64,000 nucleotides of DNA, taken from the NCBI GenBank assembly GCA_038093515.1, contig JBBPSI010000006.1, positions 186,001-250,000 on the forward strand, given 5' to 3'. The DNA comes from Butyriboletus loyo. Its lineage: Eukaryota; Basidiomycota; Agaricomycetes; Boletales; Boletaceae. Each line of letters opens with the position of its first letter. Position 1 is the first letter of the stretch. The translations under genes were made by a program, and so were the position numbers. The notes beneath the pieces are model-generated. The model searched no databases, had not been told where the DNA came from, and worked only from the letters and a program-made list of their open reading frames with translations. Below are positions 23,761-35,605 of this stretch, in pieces.

Positions 23761-25392
23761 CTACCCCAATCCCGGAGGTTTCGTACAAGAGTCAGCGGCA
23801 GACGATCTAACGTGCATGGCTTGTTCGGCCCGAGGAAAGGGAACATTCACGTCAAACCGACCAAGGTCTTCCTTCGGGATGTATCCCACGCTCAAGGAAC
23901 GGCCGGGAGGACAAACAGGGATCGACGTCGGCGTTCGAGGCCAAGCGTCAAGAGAAAGAATATGCCAACTGGGATCGAAATTCGACTCGAGTGAGTTGTG
24001 CGATGATGCGATGGCTGAAGCGCGAGACAGTGACTCAAGGGGGACCATAGCTGGTGCAAGGGCAGGGATCACAACATCCTCTGGTACGTCCTCGACGGGA
24101 GAAGGGGTACGTGAGCTAGGCGTCGAAGGGAGTGCCTTGTCCATCGAGTGACCTTTTGAGGTGAGCGTACTGGCGGACTGAATGACCAGTGACAAATCTA
24201 CCACCGTGTTAGGAAGGGTTGGCATAGGGCGACTAGCAAATACATCAGCAAAGGTGGGCCCTGATTGATAATGCCTCTGCATACCCCGTCGATGATTGCT
24301 CTGAAGTGCCTTGTCCGAGCATTTCAGACGGTTCCTGCCTTCTCAGTAATCGCAGAAACGAGCGGATTTGCTCCCATGCTTCGCGCACAACTTCCATCCG
24401 GCATGCGAACAACCCAAAGAACACGGTCGACTGGACCACAGTCACGGACCATTCGATCTCGAGAACAGTTTGAATGTTGTTGGTAATCCCATCAGGGCCC
24501 CATACAAGAACCTCACTCAGATGCCCTATGGGGGCCGTCCCTGAAGATAGTACACCCCACATCACCGCGACGACCAAGAGAGCAGAGAACACCGCTTCCA
24601 GTAGCGCCATCCCGACGAGCCGGAGATACAAGTTGCGTGTAAGAGAGGAAACAGAACCCCTCTTCCCATGAAACTGGACGCCATGGACAAGGAAATGACG
24701 CCAAGCCATCCCTGCGGTGGTGTAGGTTCAAGTCGAGTCGGACTTGAGACAGGACAGGACGCACCAGCGCAAACGATCGTTGCAACAGTCAACAAAAGCG
24801 GGGGTATCACGACAAGAAAGATGGCAGCAGTGGTAGGATAAGTGGCAGGTCGACAACCAAAGCCATAAAATAAATCGAATCGACGAGGTTGAACGATCAA
24901 GTCTATCAAATATCCTGTGTGTTTGAGTGGAGGCGACTGAAAGGGTTCAGAGTAAACGTACGCAGAGCAGTATATAGGACTGGTAACCCAAAGCACATTA
25001 AACAGTCGAACATAATACGTCGTTGTTTCGCACGAGGTGTAGAGGTGTGACAAAAAGAAGCGAGACGTTCAAGATGGATACAGATGGAGAGGCATGCCGC
25101 AGGCAGCGCAATGCGGGAACCAGTGATGAAACTCGTTGCTTCGGAAAGTCCACAAGTCAGAACAAGAGATGGAGATGGGGATCAACTCACAAATGTCACA
25201 CCACACCAATGCTGAGGCGACGTCAGCTTCCTCAGCCCAGATCAAGGCGTCTACCGCATATGTCAGATTCACAATCGAAAGCCACATCCCAATGGCCACA
25301 GCAGCGATGTTGCGAGCACGGAGATAGCAGATCACCGGCACAAGGGTCAATCCTGCAGAAATGAAAGACAACGCCGGAATTTCTGGGTACAT
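23761..25392 (-). CDS. STE3: STE3-type pheromone receptor (GPCR), divergent copy D
   Basis: Class D receptor of 475 residues from five exons in phase: 25191-25392, 24962-25138, 24765-24914, 24285-24711 and 23761-24232. The N terminus (MYPEIPALSFISAGLTLVPV) is close to canonical Ste3-type starts, and the next block ends LVWCDI. Helix 3 has GSRIALPAACLSICI. The post-helix-4 signature is IVQPRRFDLFYGFGC, more canonical than in copies A-C. Helices 6 and 7 follow in exon 4 (VGMALLEAVFSALLVVAVMWG; VVQSTVFFGLFACRMEV). The tail is long and rich in Ser, Pro and Asp. It lacks the first intron present in A-C, so it belongs to another receptor lineage. No damage to the frame was seen. Confidence 0.88.
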
Positions 25393-25830
25393 CGCGACAA
25401 TGCAGAAAGGAACGAAAGAGTATTGAATCGCTCGTAACGGGATTTCATACTTAAATCCTGTTCAACGCGGCGCCGGAATACAAAGGTAGCGCCACAATAT
25501 TGATTGCACGACAGCCCCTTCCGGCCCGACAAACTCACATCCACGCAAAGTACAAGAGCGGATCTCATCGTTCTCATACAATCTTACAGCCGGAGGGACA
25601 GGAGTGAGTCCAAGAATGGCAGGTATGAAAGTAATCACCTGATATGGTAGTCACAAACTATCCCATGAATTCTCCACACTAGAAGCCAGATTTGTCGGCG
25701 AAATGGATACCAGTACCGATACACTCTTGAAGGAATATGATAACAGCCCTGAAAGGATACAATGAAACGGGTGAATAGAAAGGTCCGAGAGCGTGCAGAA
25801 GGTGTGGTGTAGGGATCTGCAGCTGGGAAA
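25393..25830. other. Short gap between receptor D and the coiled-coil membrane gene
   Basis: About 440 bp holding the 5' flank of receptor D and the 3' flank of the next gene. A minus-strand frame ending CKIV (stop at 25574) was seen but has no initiator ATG. Nothing else is recognised. Confidence 0.45.
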
Positions 25831-27239
25831 CTAGGACGATGACGCATGTGTGCGGGGAGCGTATATTTGTCCTGCAAGAAGATAAGCGACCACACGGCGA
25901 AGCGGGAACGCCGCAAGATCGCCGATACGTAAAGCGAGACCAAGGCCTGGGATGTGAAGGTAACGGGAAGACTGGGCGGAATGCTTGGGCTGGAATGTGG
26001 CAACCTCAGGTATAGTCTCGAGTTTTATTGAAGTGCGGCAACGACCCATCTTTGGCGAAGATCGGGGGGACCGGGAAACGTTACCTCGACAACGCACCAC
26101 GACCCAAGTTGGGAGAATCGGGGATAGTTGTTCGATCAATGCCGAGACAAACGTAGAAATTTGGGCCATGAATCTGTAGAGAGCGGGCCTGTCGGCACGA
26201 ATCTCCATTCGTTCTAAAAGGGTCTCGACGTTCTGTTCCAGTTTCGTCAACCTTCCCTCTGCAAATGCTTTGAAAACCTCTGCCTTCTTCTCCTGTCTAC
26301 GCGCTGCTATCTCCATCATCTCGATTGCGTCCTCCATGTGGTCGTACATGTCCGAGTTGAAAGATTTGGACTGTTTCCGTAAAGACTTGAGCTCGGCTTC
26401 CAGTCGTGCGACTCTGTCCACCAAAACCTCCATTTTCTGTGTATCCGATGGAGGGTAGTGGATGATAGTGTGCAAGTCCGTGGACCGTTCTCGAAGACGT
26501 TGAATGGCATGTTTCCACGGACGCATTCCGGTTGCCAGCACGAAAAGGGATAAGCTGAACCACGACATAGTCGATGGGCCGGCGAAGGCGACTGCGACCG
26601 TACGGAGGAGTGTAGCGCCAAGGAAAGGAGACAGGACAGATAAGGTGAGATAAATGACTTCGAGTGCGCGCAGTTCAGACAAAGCGGCGCGATGATACTT
26701 GTCCGCAGTGGCAGTATCATATTGTGGCAGAGTACGGGGTGCGCGGCGTGGTCTTGATGCCAAGTAAAGGCTCCAAGGGACTGAGATATTATCGACTTCC
26801 AAAGGACAAGGGAAGATGACAAGGGGAACCCACCTTCAATGATTTGGTGGAGGTAAAAGACGAGGAGAAGAATGAGGAGGACGTTTTTGACGTGATCACT
26901 CCCGGTCAGCCAGTTTACAATTGGGGAGAGCAGGGCGAGGACCACTGAGAGGTCGAACTCGTACCAGGCACGCTCATCGACGGCATCTGGCAATTCTGTT
27001 TCAGCTGGCACTTTGAGGTCACCGGAAGACTGGGTTGTGGGTATCGTGGGCTGTGGTGGCGCCGATGGAGATATAACAGATGATTCTTCGGCGGCGGAGT
27101 CGATCTCGGAAGGAGAAGGACTGTCTCGGATGGGTTGCTCGAGAGTATGGCCTGCACTGCCGCTGAAATATTCGGTGTCGCTTATGGAGGGAGATTTGAG
27201 GTCGCCACGTCGCCTCCGCCGCATGACTGAGGCGTTCAT
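25831..27239 (-). CDS. Unknown membrane protein with central coiled coil
   Basis: Two exons (26834-27239 and 25831-26780, 53-nt intron) give 451 residues. The N terminus is basic and Ser/Pro-rich (MNASVMRRRRRGDLK). Hydrophobic segments follow: LSVVLALLSPIVNWL, VKNVLLILLLVFYLH, and two more around IYLTLSVLSPFLGATLL and FSLSLFVLATG. A long predicted coiled coil comes next (VLVDRVARLEAELKSLRKQ to LTKLEQNVETLLERME), then a second hydrophobic C-terminal part. I do not recognise the family. The start is an ATG in good context. The C terminus is less sure: a possible intron donor at about 26090 would change the end, but reading through gives a sensible tail. It sits between two divergent receptor genes. 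Confidence 0.6.
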
Positions 27240-27648
27240 TCGAGCGATGGTGGTGGCCAGGGGGATCTAATAGCGTTTCTGGTCGGAGCTTGAAGTACTA
27301 CCGAGTAGTGCATGTGTTTACGAACGTTTGCAATCGCGACAAACCTCGACAATCGAATCATACTGTACGTTTTGAATTATTATCATCCATAAGACTTTAA
27401 GCTCGCATCTATGATCGTGTGGAGCCAATGGATGGCCTGCTCTTGAAAGTAAGTAGTATTCAATCCCGCTTGCGTGTGCGTTTGATATAACGAGCCCACA
27501 AGATATGCGGCTGTGTAATAGCGGCGACTCGTTTTTAAATGAGATCACGACACGGGCAGGGACAAAGGATCGATTGGCAACTTCCGTTCTTTGTTTGTGG
27601 CCAATAAAGACATGCACCTGAGGTCTCTTCCTTTCTTTCCTCTCCACC
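27240..27648. promoter_or_regulatory. Divergent promoter region between the coiled-coil gene and receptor E
   Basis: About 410 bp between two divergently transcribed genes, so it should contain both promoters. No specific regulatory site was identified. A frame ending CVCV (stop at 27485) has an in-frame stop shortly upstream and no ATG. Confidence 0.4.
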
Positions 27649-29371
27649 ATGGACGTGAATGTCAATCCCACTTATCCTCTTTTTCCCGTCTTTTCCTTCT
27701 TCAGTTTCCTCGTTGTCCTCATCCCTCTCCCATGGCATATTCAAGCATGGAATGTTGGCACTTGCGCCTACATCATCTGGGCGTCGGTCGCGTGCCTCAT
27801 CGAGTTTATTAACTCCATCGTCTGGAGGAACAACATTTTGAACTTGGCTCCCGTGTGGTGTGATATCTGTGTGTCTATTCATTTATCCGCTCAGCATTTT
27901 CTCATACCTTCCCAGCTTCAAAGATTCTTCTCGGTGCTGGTGTGGGCATTCCTGCGGCCGGACTCTGCATCAGCAGACGGCTGTACGTTATTTCTGCCAT
28001 CAAGTCGACCGTCGTGACCCGTCAGGATGTACGTTGTATCAACATCCCTTACGCCAGATAATAATCATTCACGCAGAAACGTCGAGCTATGATTCTTGAC
28101 TCATGTATCGCATTCGGAGTCCCCATTCTCGTTATGGCGCTGCGTGAGTTCCTTTATACCCTCCAGAACATTTGTTTGTTGATCGTTGCTTTGTAGATTA
28201 CGTCGTCCAAGGTGCGTGTAGACGCAAGAGAAAGAGAGAGATGATGCCCACTCCTGATTTTCCAAACAGGCCATCGCTTCGACATCTTGGAAGATGTCGG
28301 ATGTTATCCTGCCATCTACGACACACTTTTGTCTTACTTCCTCGTATTCATGTGGCCCACTCTCCTAGGTTGCATCTCATTTGTATTCTCGGGTGAGTCC
28401 ACGATTCGTGACTCGCTACAGCCTACTCAGCAATCGTTAGCTCTGACGTTGCGCGCCTTTTACAAACGCCGATTGGAGTTCTGCCAATTTCTGTCAACCC
28501 ACAGCTCATTGAGCATGAATCGATACATTCGCTTAATGATGCTGGCTATCTCGGAAATGGTGTGCACGATTCCTATTAGCATATACAGCACCTACATCGC
28601 CAACAAAGACGTCCCGATCCAACCGTGGATATCCTGGGCTAACACGCATTACGACTTTTCGTACGTCGGACAAATCCCTGCCGTCGAGTGGATGAGCGAT
28701 CCCAATGTTCGGCTCTCGGTGGAACTGACGCGTTGGTTATTCCCTGCTTCTGCGCTCCTGTTCTTCCTCTTGTTCGGCTTTGGGACCGAGGCTCGGAAAC
28801 ATTACCGCGCTGCCTTTTTGCGTGTCGTCAAGTTATTCGGGTACGAACCTGCATCTGAAATGCCCGCTCATATGCCACGAAGGTTTGTTCTCTCTTTCTC
28901 TATCATATTTTCGCACCGCTAAGCTGTCCTTTTGCTAGGTACAAGGCGGACCTCAACAAAAAGATTTCCGTCGGATCGTTGCCTGTATATATTCCTGCCA
29001 CCTCTCCACACGTCAAGAAACCCACAGGCATATTCGGGTCTTCCACGGGGAATTGCTCTGACGTTGACGTCGAAAAGGCAGCGGGTTGTTCCTCACCGTC
29101 CCTTCCTAGTTATTTTTCGCAAGACCAACAGCCATCCCCAACGGCTACATGCACTGGAAGCAACATGGACGAAAGCGATATGAATGCCGTGACAAGTTCA
29201 ACTCCCATTCATACCGTCCGCTCCACAGTAGACTGCTCTACCGTCCCAGTATATCATCGCCCTTTCAGCCTACCCAGCGTCTGTCCAGTTCCGCACCGCG
29301 CGCTGCAGGAAGTACGATCATTGGACAACATTCGCATCACAGTGCATAGCCAACACTCCACCGCCGTTTGA
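27649..29371 (+). CDS. STE3: STE3-type pheromone receptor (GPCR), divergent copy E
   Basis: Class D receptor of 470 residues on the plus strand. Seven exons join in phase: 27649-27868, 27916-28028, 28077-28143, 28197-28211, 28270-28392, 28441-28882 and 28939-29371. Exon 4 is only 15 nt. Motifs: LIPLPWHIQAWN in helix 1, APVWCDI, GIPAAGLCISRRLY in helix 3, HYVVQGHRFDILEDVGC after helix 4 (the classical Ste3 signature), LRAFYKRRLEFCQFL before helix 6, and LFFLLFGFGTEARKHYR at the end of helix 7. The tail is Ser/Thr-rich. It lacks the first intron of A-C and has extra introns of its own in the helix 3-4 region. Of the five receptors it looks closest to classical mating receptors, but its ligand is unknown. 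Confidence 0.9.
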
Positions 29372-29993
29372 TCCACTGCTTTCGTTTCGTCCCTTTCGCT
29401 TTTCTTTGCCTTGCCCTTGTCGTTTCCCCGCATGCTGTGTGCAACGTCGCACACCATGATATTTACGTCGCAACGAACGTTTACGATACGATTGGCCATG
29501 TTTCACCCCGTGTATTCCTCACCTCAATCAGTCCTTCGATATAGATGCATTCATTTTTTTCGACATTTTTGGTGACCCCCACCATAGCATTCATGAATTC
29601 ACGCCACATCCATACCTTTGATTCGTTGTACAGACTTACTTACGCACACGTACGCCTCTGCGATACCGTCATGTATTCCTACTCGGTATCTTGTCTAGAA
29701 ACGCAGACTGCAGAAGGGTACGAGACGAGGTTGCTTTGTGCTCCTCCGCTGAGCGATCGTAGTGTCGTGGGACTAGTCGTAATCTCTCCCAGTTCGACGC
29801 CGAGTTTACAGAGGGTAGAATTTTGGAAGCCTAGAGTGGGACAAGTTTACCTGCCAGTGTGAGAACCTACTCTACATATAGGTGCTGTCTAAAAAGTTAG
29901 AAAAGTTCCTTGACTATACAACATTAAAGAAAAACGTGTGGATCGTTTAAAGCGCAAGCACAACGGAATAGTCATCCCGCTTCCACCGGGTCC
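29372..29993. other. Gap between receptor E and the RG-rich gene
   Basis: About 620 bp between convergent genes, so mainly two 3' flanks. A plus-strand frame at 29545-29862 shows no recognisable feature. A CLKS ending at 29886-29900 is not a prenylation signal. Confidence 0.4.
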
Positions 29994-30975
29994 CTACGCC
30001 AGCAAATCGTCAAGGAAATCTTGCATCTCGTTCCTTGGATCCTTGCCCGCGATAGCACTCTCAGTAGGCAAAGGCGGTGCCTCGAGAATATCATTTTCTT
30101 CATCAGGCTGAGCGATCGAGGACCATATTTCTAGAAACGGGTGCAGAACACGAACCTTTCTTTCGCTCCCTCGGAGCCATCGGCTTCGTCCTGAGCGTAT
30201 TCGTCTTTGCTCTAAACCTTTCCTTCAGGTCTAATCGGTCCCCCCAAAAAAATAAAAATAAAAATAAAAAGGAGCGGACGGGGAAAAAGAAATCATGCAT
30301 GCGTTCTTTCGCCGTGAACAAGGCACCCGGTACGAACCTCGATTCGCATCCGCCGCAGCTTTCTCGCGGCTCATCCGTTCGAGCGACGCGTCCCATTCGA
30401 TCGTCTGTACGCGACCTTTTTTCGATTGCGAACTAGGTCCCCCCCGGAGGGAAGTGATGTGTGCCAGCGAATGATCTATCTCATCCTCGTCGTCCTCTAG
30501 GCGTGGCGCATCTGCAGAGAGCGCCGCGTCCGCATTTGCGTCTACACCCGACCGTCTCTGTTTTTCCAAAAACGAAGATAGATCGACTTCGAGCTCTTTG
30601 ACGTCCTCTCCTAAAACAACGTTATAGACCGACCAATCCCAACGTCTCAAAATTTTGACGACCGACCCGAATCAAAACAAGAGGACACGCACCGTCTGAA
30701 TCTCGCTGGGGTTCCTCCTCCGCATACCGATCTGCGTTAGACACGAGCTGGCGCTTAGCATATCTATGCCGGACCTCTTCGGCCTCCTCGGGGTCGAGAT
30801 CTTCCGGCGCTTCGCCCTCTAGGACGAGTCGTTTCATGAACTCGGCAGGGCGCCCGAATGAATGACCTCGTCCGCGAGCGCGGAGGTATTTACCGAGGCC
30901 GCCTCTTGATTTGCCTCTGCCTCTACCGCGTCCTCGGGGCTGGCTTTCTGAGGTGGACGGACTGGCATCCGCCAT
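29994..30975 (-). CDS. Unknown conserved-looking protein with RG-rich N terminus
   Basis: Exons at 30693-30975, 30338-30610 and 30156-30230 join in phase. The protein begins MADASPSTSES, followed by an Arg-Gly-rich stretch (RGRGRGRGKSRGGLG), then YLRARGRGHSFGRPAEFMKR, an acidic middle, and a charged helix IEWDASLERMSREKAAADAN continuing DLKERFRA. RG repeats suggest RNA binding, but this is inference; the family was not recognised. The 3' end is odd. Reading on past 30156 ends at 30103, whereas removing 25 nt (30131-30155, GT...AG) continues in phase to a stop at 29994 with an acidic tail ending DFLDDLLA. Twenty-five nt is unusually short for an intron. Two further ATG codons lie within 18 nt upstream of 30975. 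Confidence 0.55.
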
Positions 30976-31248
30976 TGTGTCGAGGTTCATCAATCCTCAA
31001 TGAAGTGCCGGAGCGTGAACATAACGCTTATCGCACAGGCCGGGTCACGTGACGCAGAGATACGCAGCTCAAGATGCCACGAAAACTGTTTGATACAAAT
31101 GGTACTAAGACTGAGATGTACTAATGATACAGTATGGAAAATGAGAGAGGGTAGTGTATACAACAAAAAGCCCACCAATTAAGCAACCCCAAGTAACCCG
31201 AAAGAACACCCAGAAAAAGAAGAAAACCCCGCATAAAGAAGATATAAA

Positions 31249-31977
31249 TCAGTCATCCGATGGAATGAGACCCCGCCTCAGAATATCATACAAAAGAAAA
31301 AGAAATAAACATATATGAATGAAGAGCCCAATGATGAGCACAACGAGCGCGTTTTGAAGTTCGTCCTCGATGTGCTTCCACATGTGCAGGGTGCGAGAAC
31401 GTGGTGGCCTACATACGAGTGAGGGCAGTGGTGGCATCGGACGAGCCACATCAGATGGGCTGCTCGATGGTGGTGGTGATAGGGTACGACTTGGCCAGGG
31501 TAGAAGTACAGGATCTTCGAACACGAGTTTTCTCGGGGTCCGCGCTTCTTCGCGTTGCTTATCGAGCCACCTGGAGAGGCAGTAGTTTGCATAGCCTGTC
31601 CGATCGAATATGGCGATGCCAGACTCAGTTTCATAGAATTCTGATCTACGGATACACCTGAGTGGCCGTGTGTTAGGGCGTTCATCGGCTTCGAGAACTT
31701 GAAGGTCGGCGAGAAAGCCCGGGTAATCTGAGAGACAATCTTCGTAGACGGATCGACAGTCTGCTTCAAGTGGGGGTTTGGTGGGTTTTCGACGCAAGTC
31801 GTCGCGTTCCTGTTTTCGATTGAATAATGGATCTCGCAAGCAAGGAGAGGCGACGTACACGAACGACGAGACAAGGGCGTGCAGGAGAGGAAGTAGAATC
31901 CTTCCTGCTTCTATCAAAGAAGCTCTTGCGTGAGATTGTGACAGGCCGCTCATTAAAGCGAACCTTTTTCTAAACAT
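31249..31977 (-). CDS. Unknown protein with C-terminal membrane segment
   Basis: Single open frame of 242 residues from an ATG at 31977. A hydrophobic N-terminal region (ILLPLLHALVSSFVYVA), a charged middle with RTGYANYCLSRWLDKQREE, a Pro/Ser-rich linker and a strong C-terminal membrane helix (ALVVLIIGLFIHICLFLFLLY) can be seen. No family recognised. A further open frame (31978-32277, minus) ends right at this start and may represent an upstream exon, but no splice pair joining the two in frame was found. Confidence 0.4.
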   Translation of the reverse strand: MFRKRFALMSGLSQSHARASLIEAGRILLPLLHALVSSFVYVASPCLRDPLFNRKQERDDLRRKPTKPPLEADCRSVYEDCLSDYPGFLADLQVLEADERPNTRPLRCIRRSEFYETESGIAIFDRTGYANYCLSRWLDKQREEARTPRKLVFEDPVLLPWPSRTLSPPPSSSPSDVARPMPPLPSLVCRPPRSRTLHMWKHIEDELQNALVVLIIGLFIHICLFLFLLYDILRRGLIPSDD

Positions 31978-32277
31978 TCAGTCAGCTTCATGTCCACTCT
32001 TCAAACCATCGTATAAAAATACCTTTTGCGTTATAGAAGATGTGCTCGAGGTATGGTCACTGAGGATCGCTGTTTTTTGGGGTCGCTTTAGTGCAGCGAG
32101 AACGCTGCGACCAAGAGCTAGCTTGTAAAGCTGAAGCGAAGGTCGAATTATGATGTCTAATGTCATCTTTGCACGCTTCACATCCATATGCTTCGCGTTC
32201 CGAACGAATCGGACATGCTGTATAGGACGCCTGGAAGGCGAATCGTAGTCGGCAAAGGCAGGCTTGGCGCACATCAT

Positions 32278-33071
32278 AAATTCTGGGCTGTTCGGGAGCG
32301 AAAAATGTGCGAGATGGATTAGAGGAGTGCCCGCTTGACGTATCGAGGAGATGGATACGTGGGCCAGCTCAGAGGAAGACGGTAGGGATGAGCATATGGC
32401 AGGACGAGGTTCGGGTATTTAACTCGCCGCTTTGTTGAAGACCACAAGAATATGTTGCTTAACACGTGTGCATTGTGGTATTCCACAGTGGTCTAGATTG
32501 GGAAGCCATGCCCTCCATGAGGCCATTCATTCGTTGATAAAACCGTTAACTTGAAGATACTCGATCCGAAACTTACTGTGGACAAGGCAGAGCTGGCAGA
32601 ACGTGTCGACGGAGATTGCCGGTTTGAGTGATTGTCCGCGGCCAAGTTGAAAGTGTCTCAATGTTTTGAGATCAAAAGACAGCATCACCAACGATGGACA
32701 ACTTGGGAGTCTTGCATGTCCTTCCGCGCTGTCGACTCTCGGTAATCACACGTTCATTGTCCAAAAAAGCGAATCCATACTTTAAAGCGTAGGCCCGTTA
32801 CACGTGCGTTCGCCAGGTGCCGTAGTCACCTCAAGGTTGGGATGCATACCCCATCGTGCAAACCCAATCACCGTTCCCAAGACTCATCCTCTTCTATCAA
32901 TCTAGGTGTCTCTAGCCAGCATCTAAGAGAAACAAGACCCACTTGATGCCCCGGTTCTGGGTCATCCTGCAAATCACGTGAACTCGCATTCCAACAGACG
33001 CCAAAGCTGATGCTCACCACATGCCCCGCTTCTACTACATCCACCTCTTTTTCACTCGTCGAATCATGAAT
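32278..33071. other. Gene-poor gap
   Basis: About 800 bp between the unknown membrane protein and the MFS transporter 3' end. Only short frames are present; nothing recognised. Confidence 0.5.
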
Positions 33072-35605
33072 CTATACCTTCTCGGCGCTATTGTTTCCTC
33101 CATCACAAAGCGCCGTCAGCGCCTCTTCCCTGAGTTTCTCCTCGTCGCCCCTCGTCAACTCTGTATGTTTGATCATGAAGAAGCTAGCGACCGCTGCGAC
33201 GGCAGCCAGACACGCATTGAGAATGAACACCAGCTTGAAGCCTGTCGTGTATCCATGCGAGAGCACATAGCTGGCCATCGAAGACGTCAGTCCCAGCTGT
33301 GTAAGCTCGGATGTTGGCGTGCTCGGCCCAAGAATATTAGGGTCATTGATGATGGCAGTAATTGCGGATGAGGAAAGCGAAAAGGAAGAAAGGTCGGTCC
33401 GGAGGGAATTGTTACTACAACGAACAAAGATTCAATTCGTTGCCGGGAAAGTCTGGAGAAAATCGACCAACATCAACATCGATCCAACAGCTAGAGCCAA
33501 TGTTCCTCCTAACAACCTGATGAACTGATTGTAGTCTTCAATAAAAGTTGATCACGCTGGGGAGCCGACTTACGTTCCTGACGGCCGTCACCACAGACAT
33601 GTCCCGTCTCGGAACACTCGCTTGAGCCGCAACAGTAGTTGTTTGCAGAGTCTAAGGGAAAGGGAACATATGAGTTAATGATAATCCCACTCCACACTTT
33701 ACCGGAAGTCTTACTTGACCAGCACCGATGCCCGAGAGCAACATATAAACCACAAGCAGCGTTTTATTCGAGGATGCCGTGAATGTAGACAAGCAACCAC
33801 ATCCCACGGCCCATGCACTGAATCCGACATAGATGCTAGTCTAGTCGGGGTGGATCGAGGATGATCACATTAGTCAAAGACACATCGGCACATCACATAC
33901 CCGGTATCTCCCCGTCTTACTCACGATCAAGCCCTTTTCATGCAGGTGATGATCAGTAGTGACGTCGATGCCACGTAAAAAGATGCGTACCGTGGTCCAA
34001 CTTGCGAACGATTGGCTAACGAGCACCGGAAGTAAGAACACTCCTGACCGGATCGGAGAATATCCCAGTGCAACTTGGAAAAACTGCGGCAGGTAGTACA
34101 ACGAAGAGAAAAAGATGAAACCGCTACAATGAAGTCATCGAAATAAGAGATCGGGGGGACGCAACACAAACAACCATACTTGATAAACATGGTGATATAA
34201 ACACCTGTGACAGTGATGTGTTTGAAGATGTACACTAGCCACGCAAAGAGGAAGGACTGATTAGTTGAGCTTCATTGATGTACGAACTAGACCATTTACT
34301 GGGAACAATCGGCAGGCGCGCGCCTTTCCATTCCCAAAGGCAAAATAAGGAAACCACAAGGACTCCCGAGCCCAGCGACCCGAGAACGATGGGCGAATTC
34401 CATGGGAATGTAACACCACCCTAGCGGGTGATACATTAATGATGACAAAGTAGAAGATTTGCAATCACATACCCAAATGAGTGGCAAAATAATGAGAACT
34501 GATCCAACGAGCGTTAAGATAGCGCCAAGATAATCGACCGCCAAGAGCTTCCTGCATGGTGTAAGACCGTCGACAAAAGAAAGTAATTTAAGACCTACTT
34601 CTTCACATTGCCTTCCACTGGCTTGAGTGGAAGCACGAAGGTAACAACACAGATCGCAAACAACGACACGGGAAGATTGACCCAGAAACACCACTACCCC
34701 ATAATAAATAAATGCACACCGAAAATAAAATCAAGAAAAACTTACTCTCCAAGACACTTTTTGGGCTAGGGCACCACCAATAGGAGGGCCTATAGCATAG
34801 CCGAGAGCGATAGCTCCGGCAATTATACCCTGATATTTACCCCTGGGAAAGAATCGTTTACCTTATGACACGTGAACCACGCGGTAATGCAAATAACGTA
34901 CCTATCCCGAAGGCTGACGATATCGGAGACGACGATCTGTGCCATACTCTGAAGACCGCCACCCCCCGCACCACCGAGACCGCGGAAGATGATCAAGTGG
35001 AAAATGGATGTCGAGAAACCTGAAGCCAAGTTTCCCACCATGTACAGCACCATGGCTACGCAAAGTGCTAATTTGCGACCAAAAATGTCACTGAATCGAC
35101 CGTACAGCGGCTGGAAGCTCGTTGAGGTGAGCATATAGGCAGATGGCACCCATGATGCAATCGACCCGGCATTGAACGAGGTGGATATAGTAGGCATAGC
35201 CGTTGCTATAATGACGGAATCAAGCGCAGAGACAGCAGCGCACAGAGCCAGACCCGCGAACACGGGGAGGATTTTCTTGAACGGGAGAAGGTTCGTCTGA
35301 TCTGTGAGCTGTAACGGATTATCGTCGATCAATTTCTTTGGATTATCAGTTGTTTGAGTCGTGACTGTGGAGATGGGATGTGATGAGGCCAGCTTGTCAA
35401 AGCCATCTGATTCGGCGCAGGGTATGTCACCGGGTGAATGGGCCGTTGCCAAGGAGTCCGTGTCCTCCTCTCCGGACATGGCTGAGCTAATGTTGGGAGG
35501 GCCCTCCGGGATGATGATTGTAAGACCAAGCATAGTGGTAGCACCAGCTGCAACACTCAAAGTTCGGTGCGTAGAGATCCTGTCTTGATGGGTGACTTCG
35601 GACAT
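33072..35605 (-). CDS. Major facilitator superfamily transporter, DHA2-like (probable 14-TM drug:H+ antiporter)
   Basis: Multi-exon gene on the minus strand. The start ATG at 35605 gives a cytoplasmic N terminus of about 100 residues. The first helices follow with ALDSVIIATAMPTIS (the LDxTIVxVALP-like motif of DHA2 proteins), WVPSAYMLTSTSFQPLYGR and the loop 2-3 signature GRFSDIFGRK. Later exons show RGKYQGIIAGAIALGYAIGPPIGGAL (motif C region), WCFWVNLPVSLFAI, LLAVDYLGAILTLVG, YYLPQFFQVALGYSP, SGVFLLPVLV and a last helix with GFKLVFILNACLAAVAAVASFF. The C terminus is acidic and ends at 33072. Family members export drugs or secondary metabolites at the plasma membrane; the substrate here is unknown. 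At least eight introns of about 50-60 nt are needed; one junction, near 34300, did not resolve cleanly in phase and should be checked. Confidence 0.83.

Noticed and set aside
25574..25650. Minus-strand frame ending CKIV near receptor D
   Set aside because: No ATG between the ending and the preceding in-frame stop; lysine in the first aliphatic place.
27473..27487. Plus-strand ending CVCV between the coiled-coil gene and receptor E
   Set aside because: In-frame TAA about 30 nt upstream and no initiator.
31978..32277. Minus-strand frame just upstream of the unknown membrane protein, considered as its first exon
   Set aside because: No donor/acceptor pair joins the two frames; left as unassigned.
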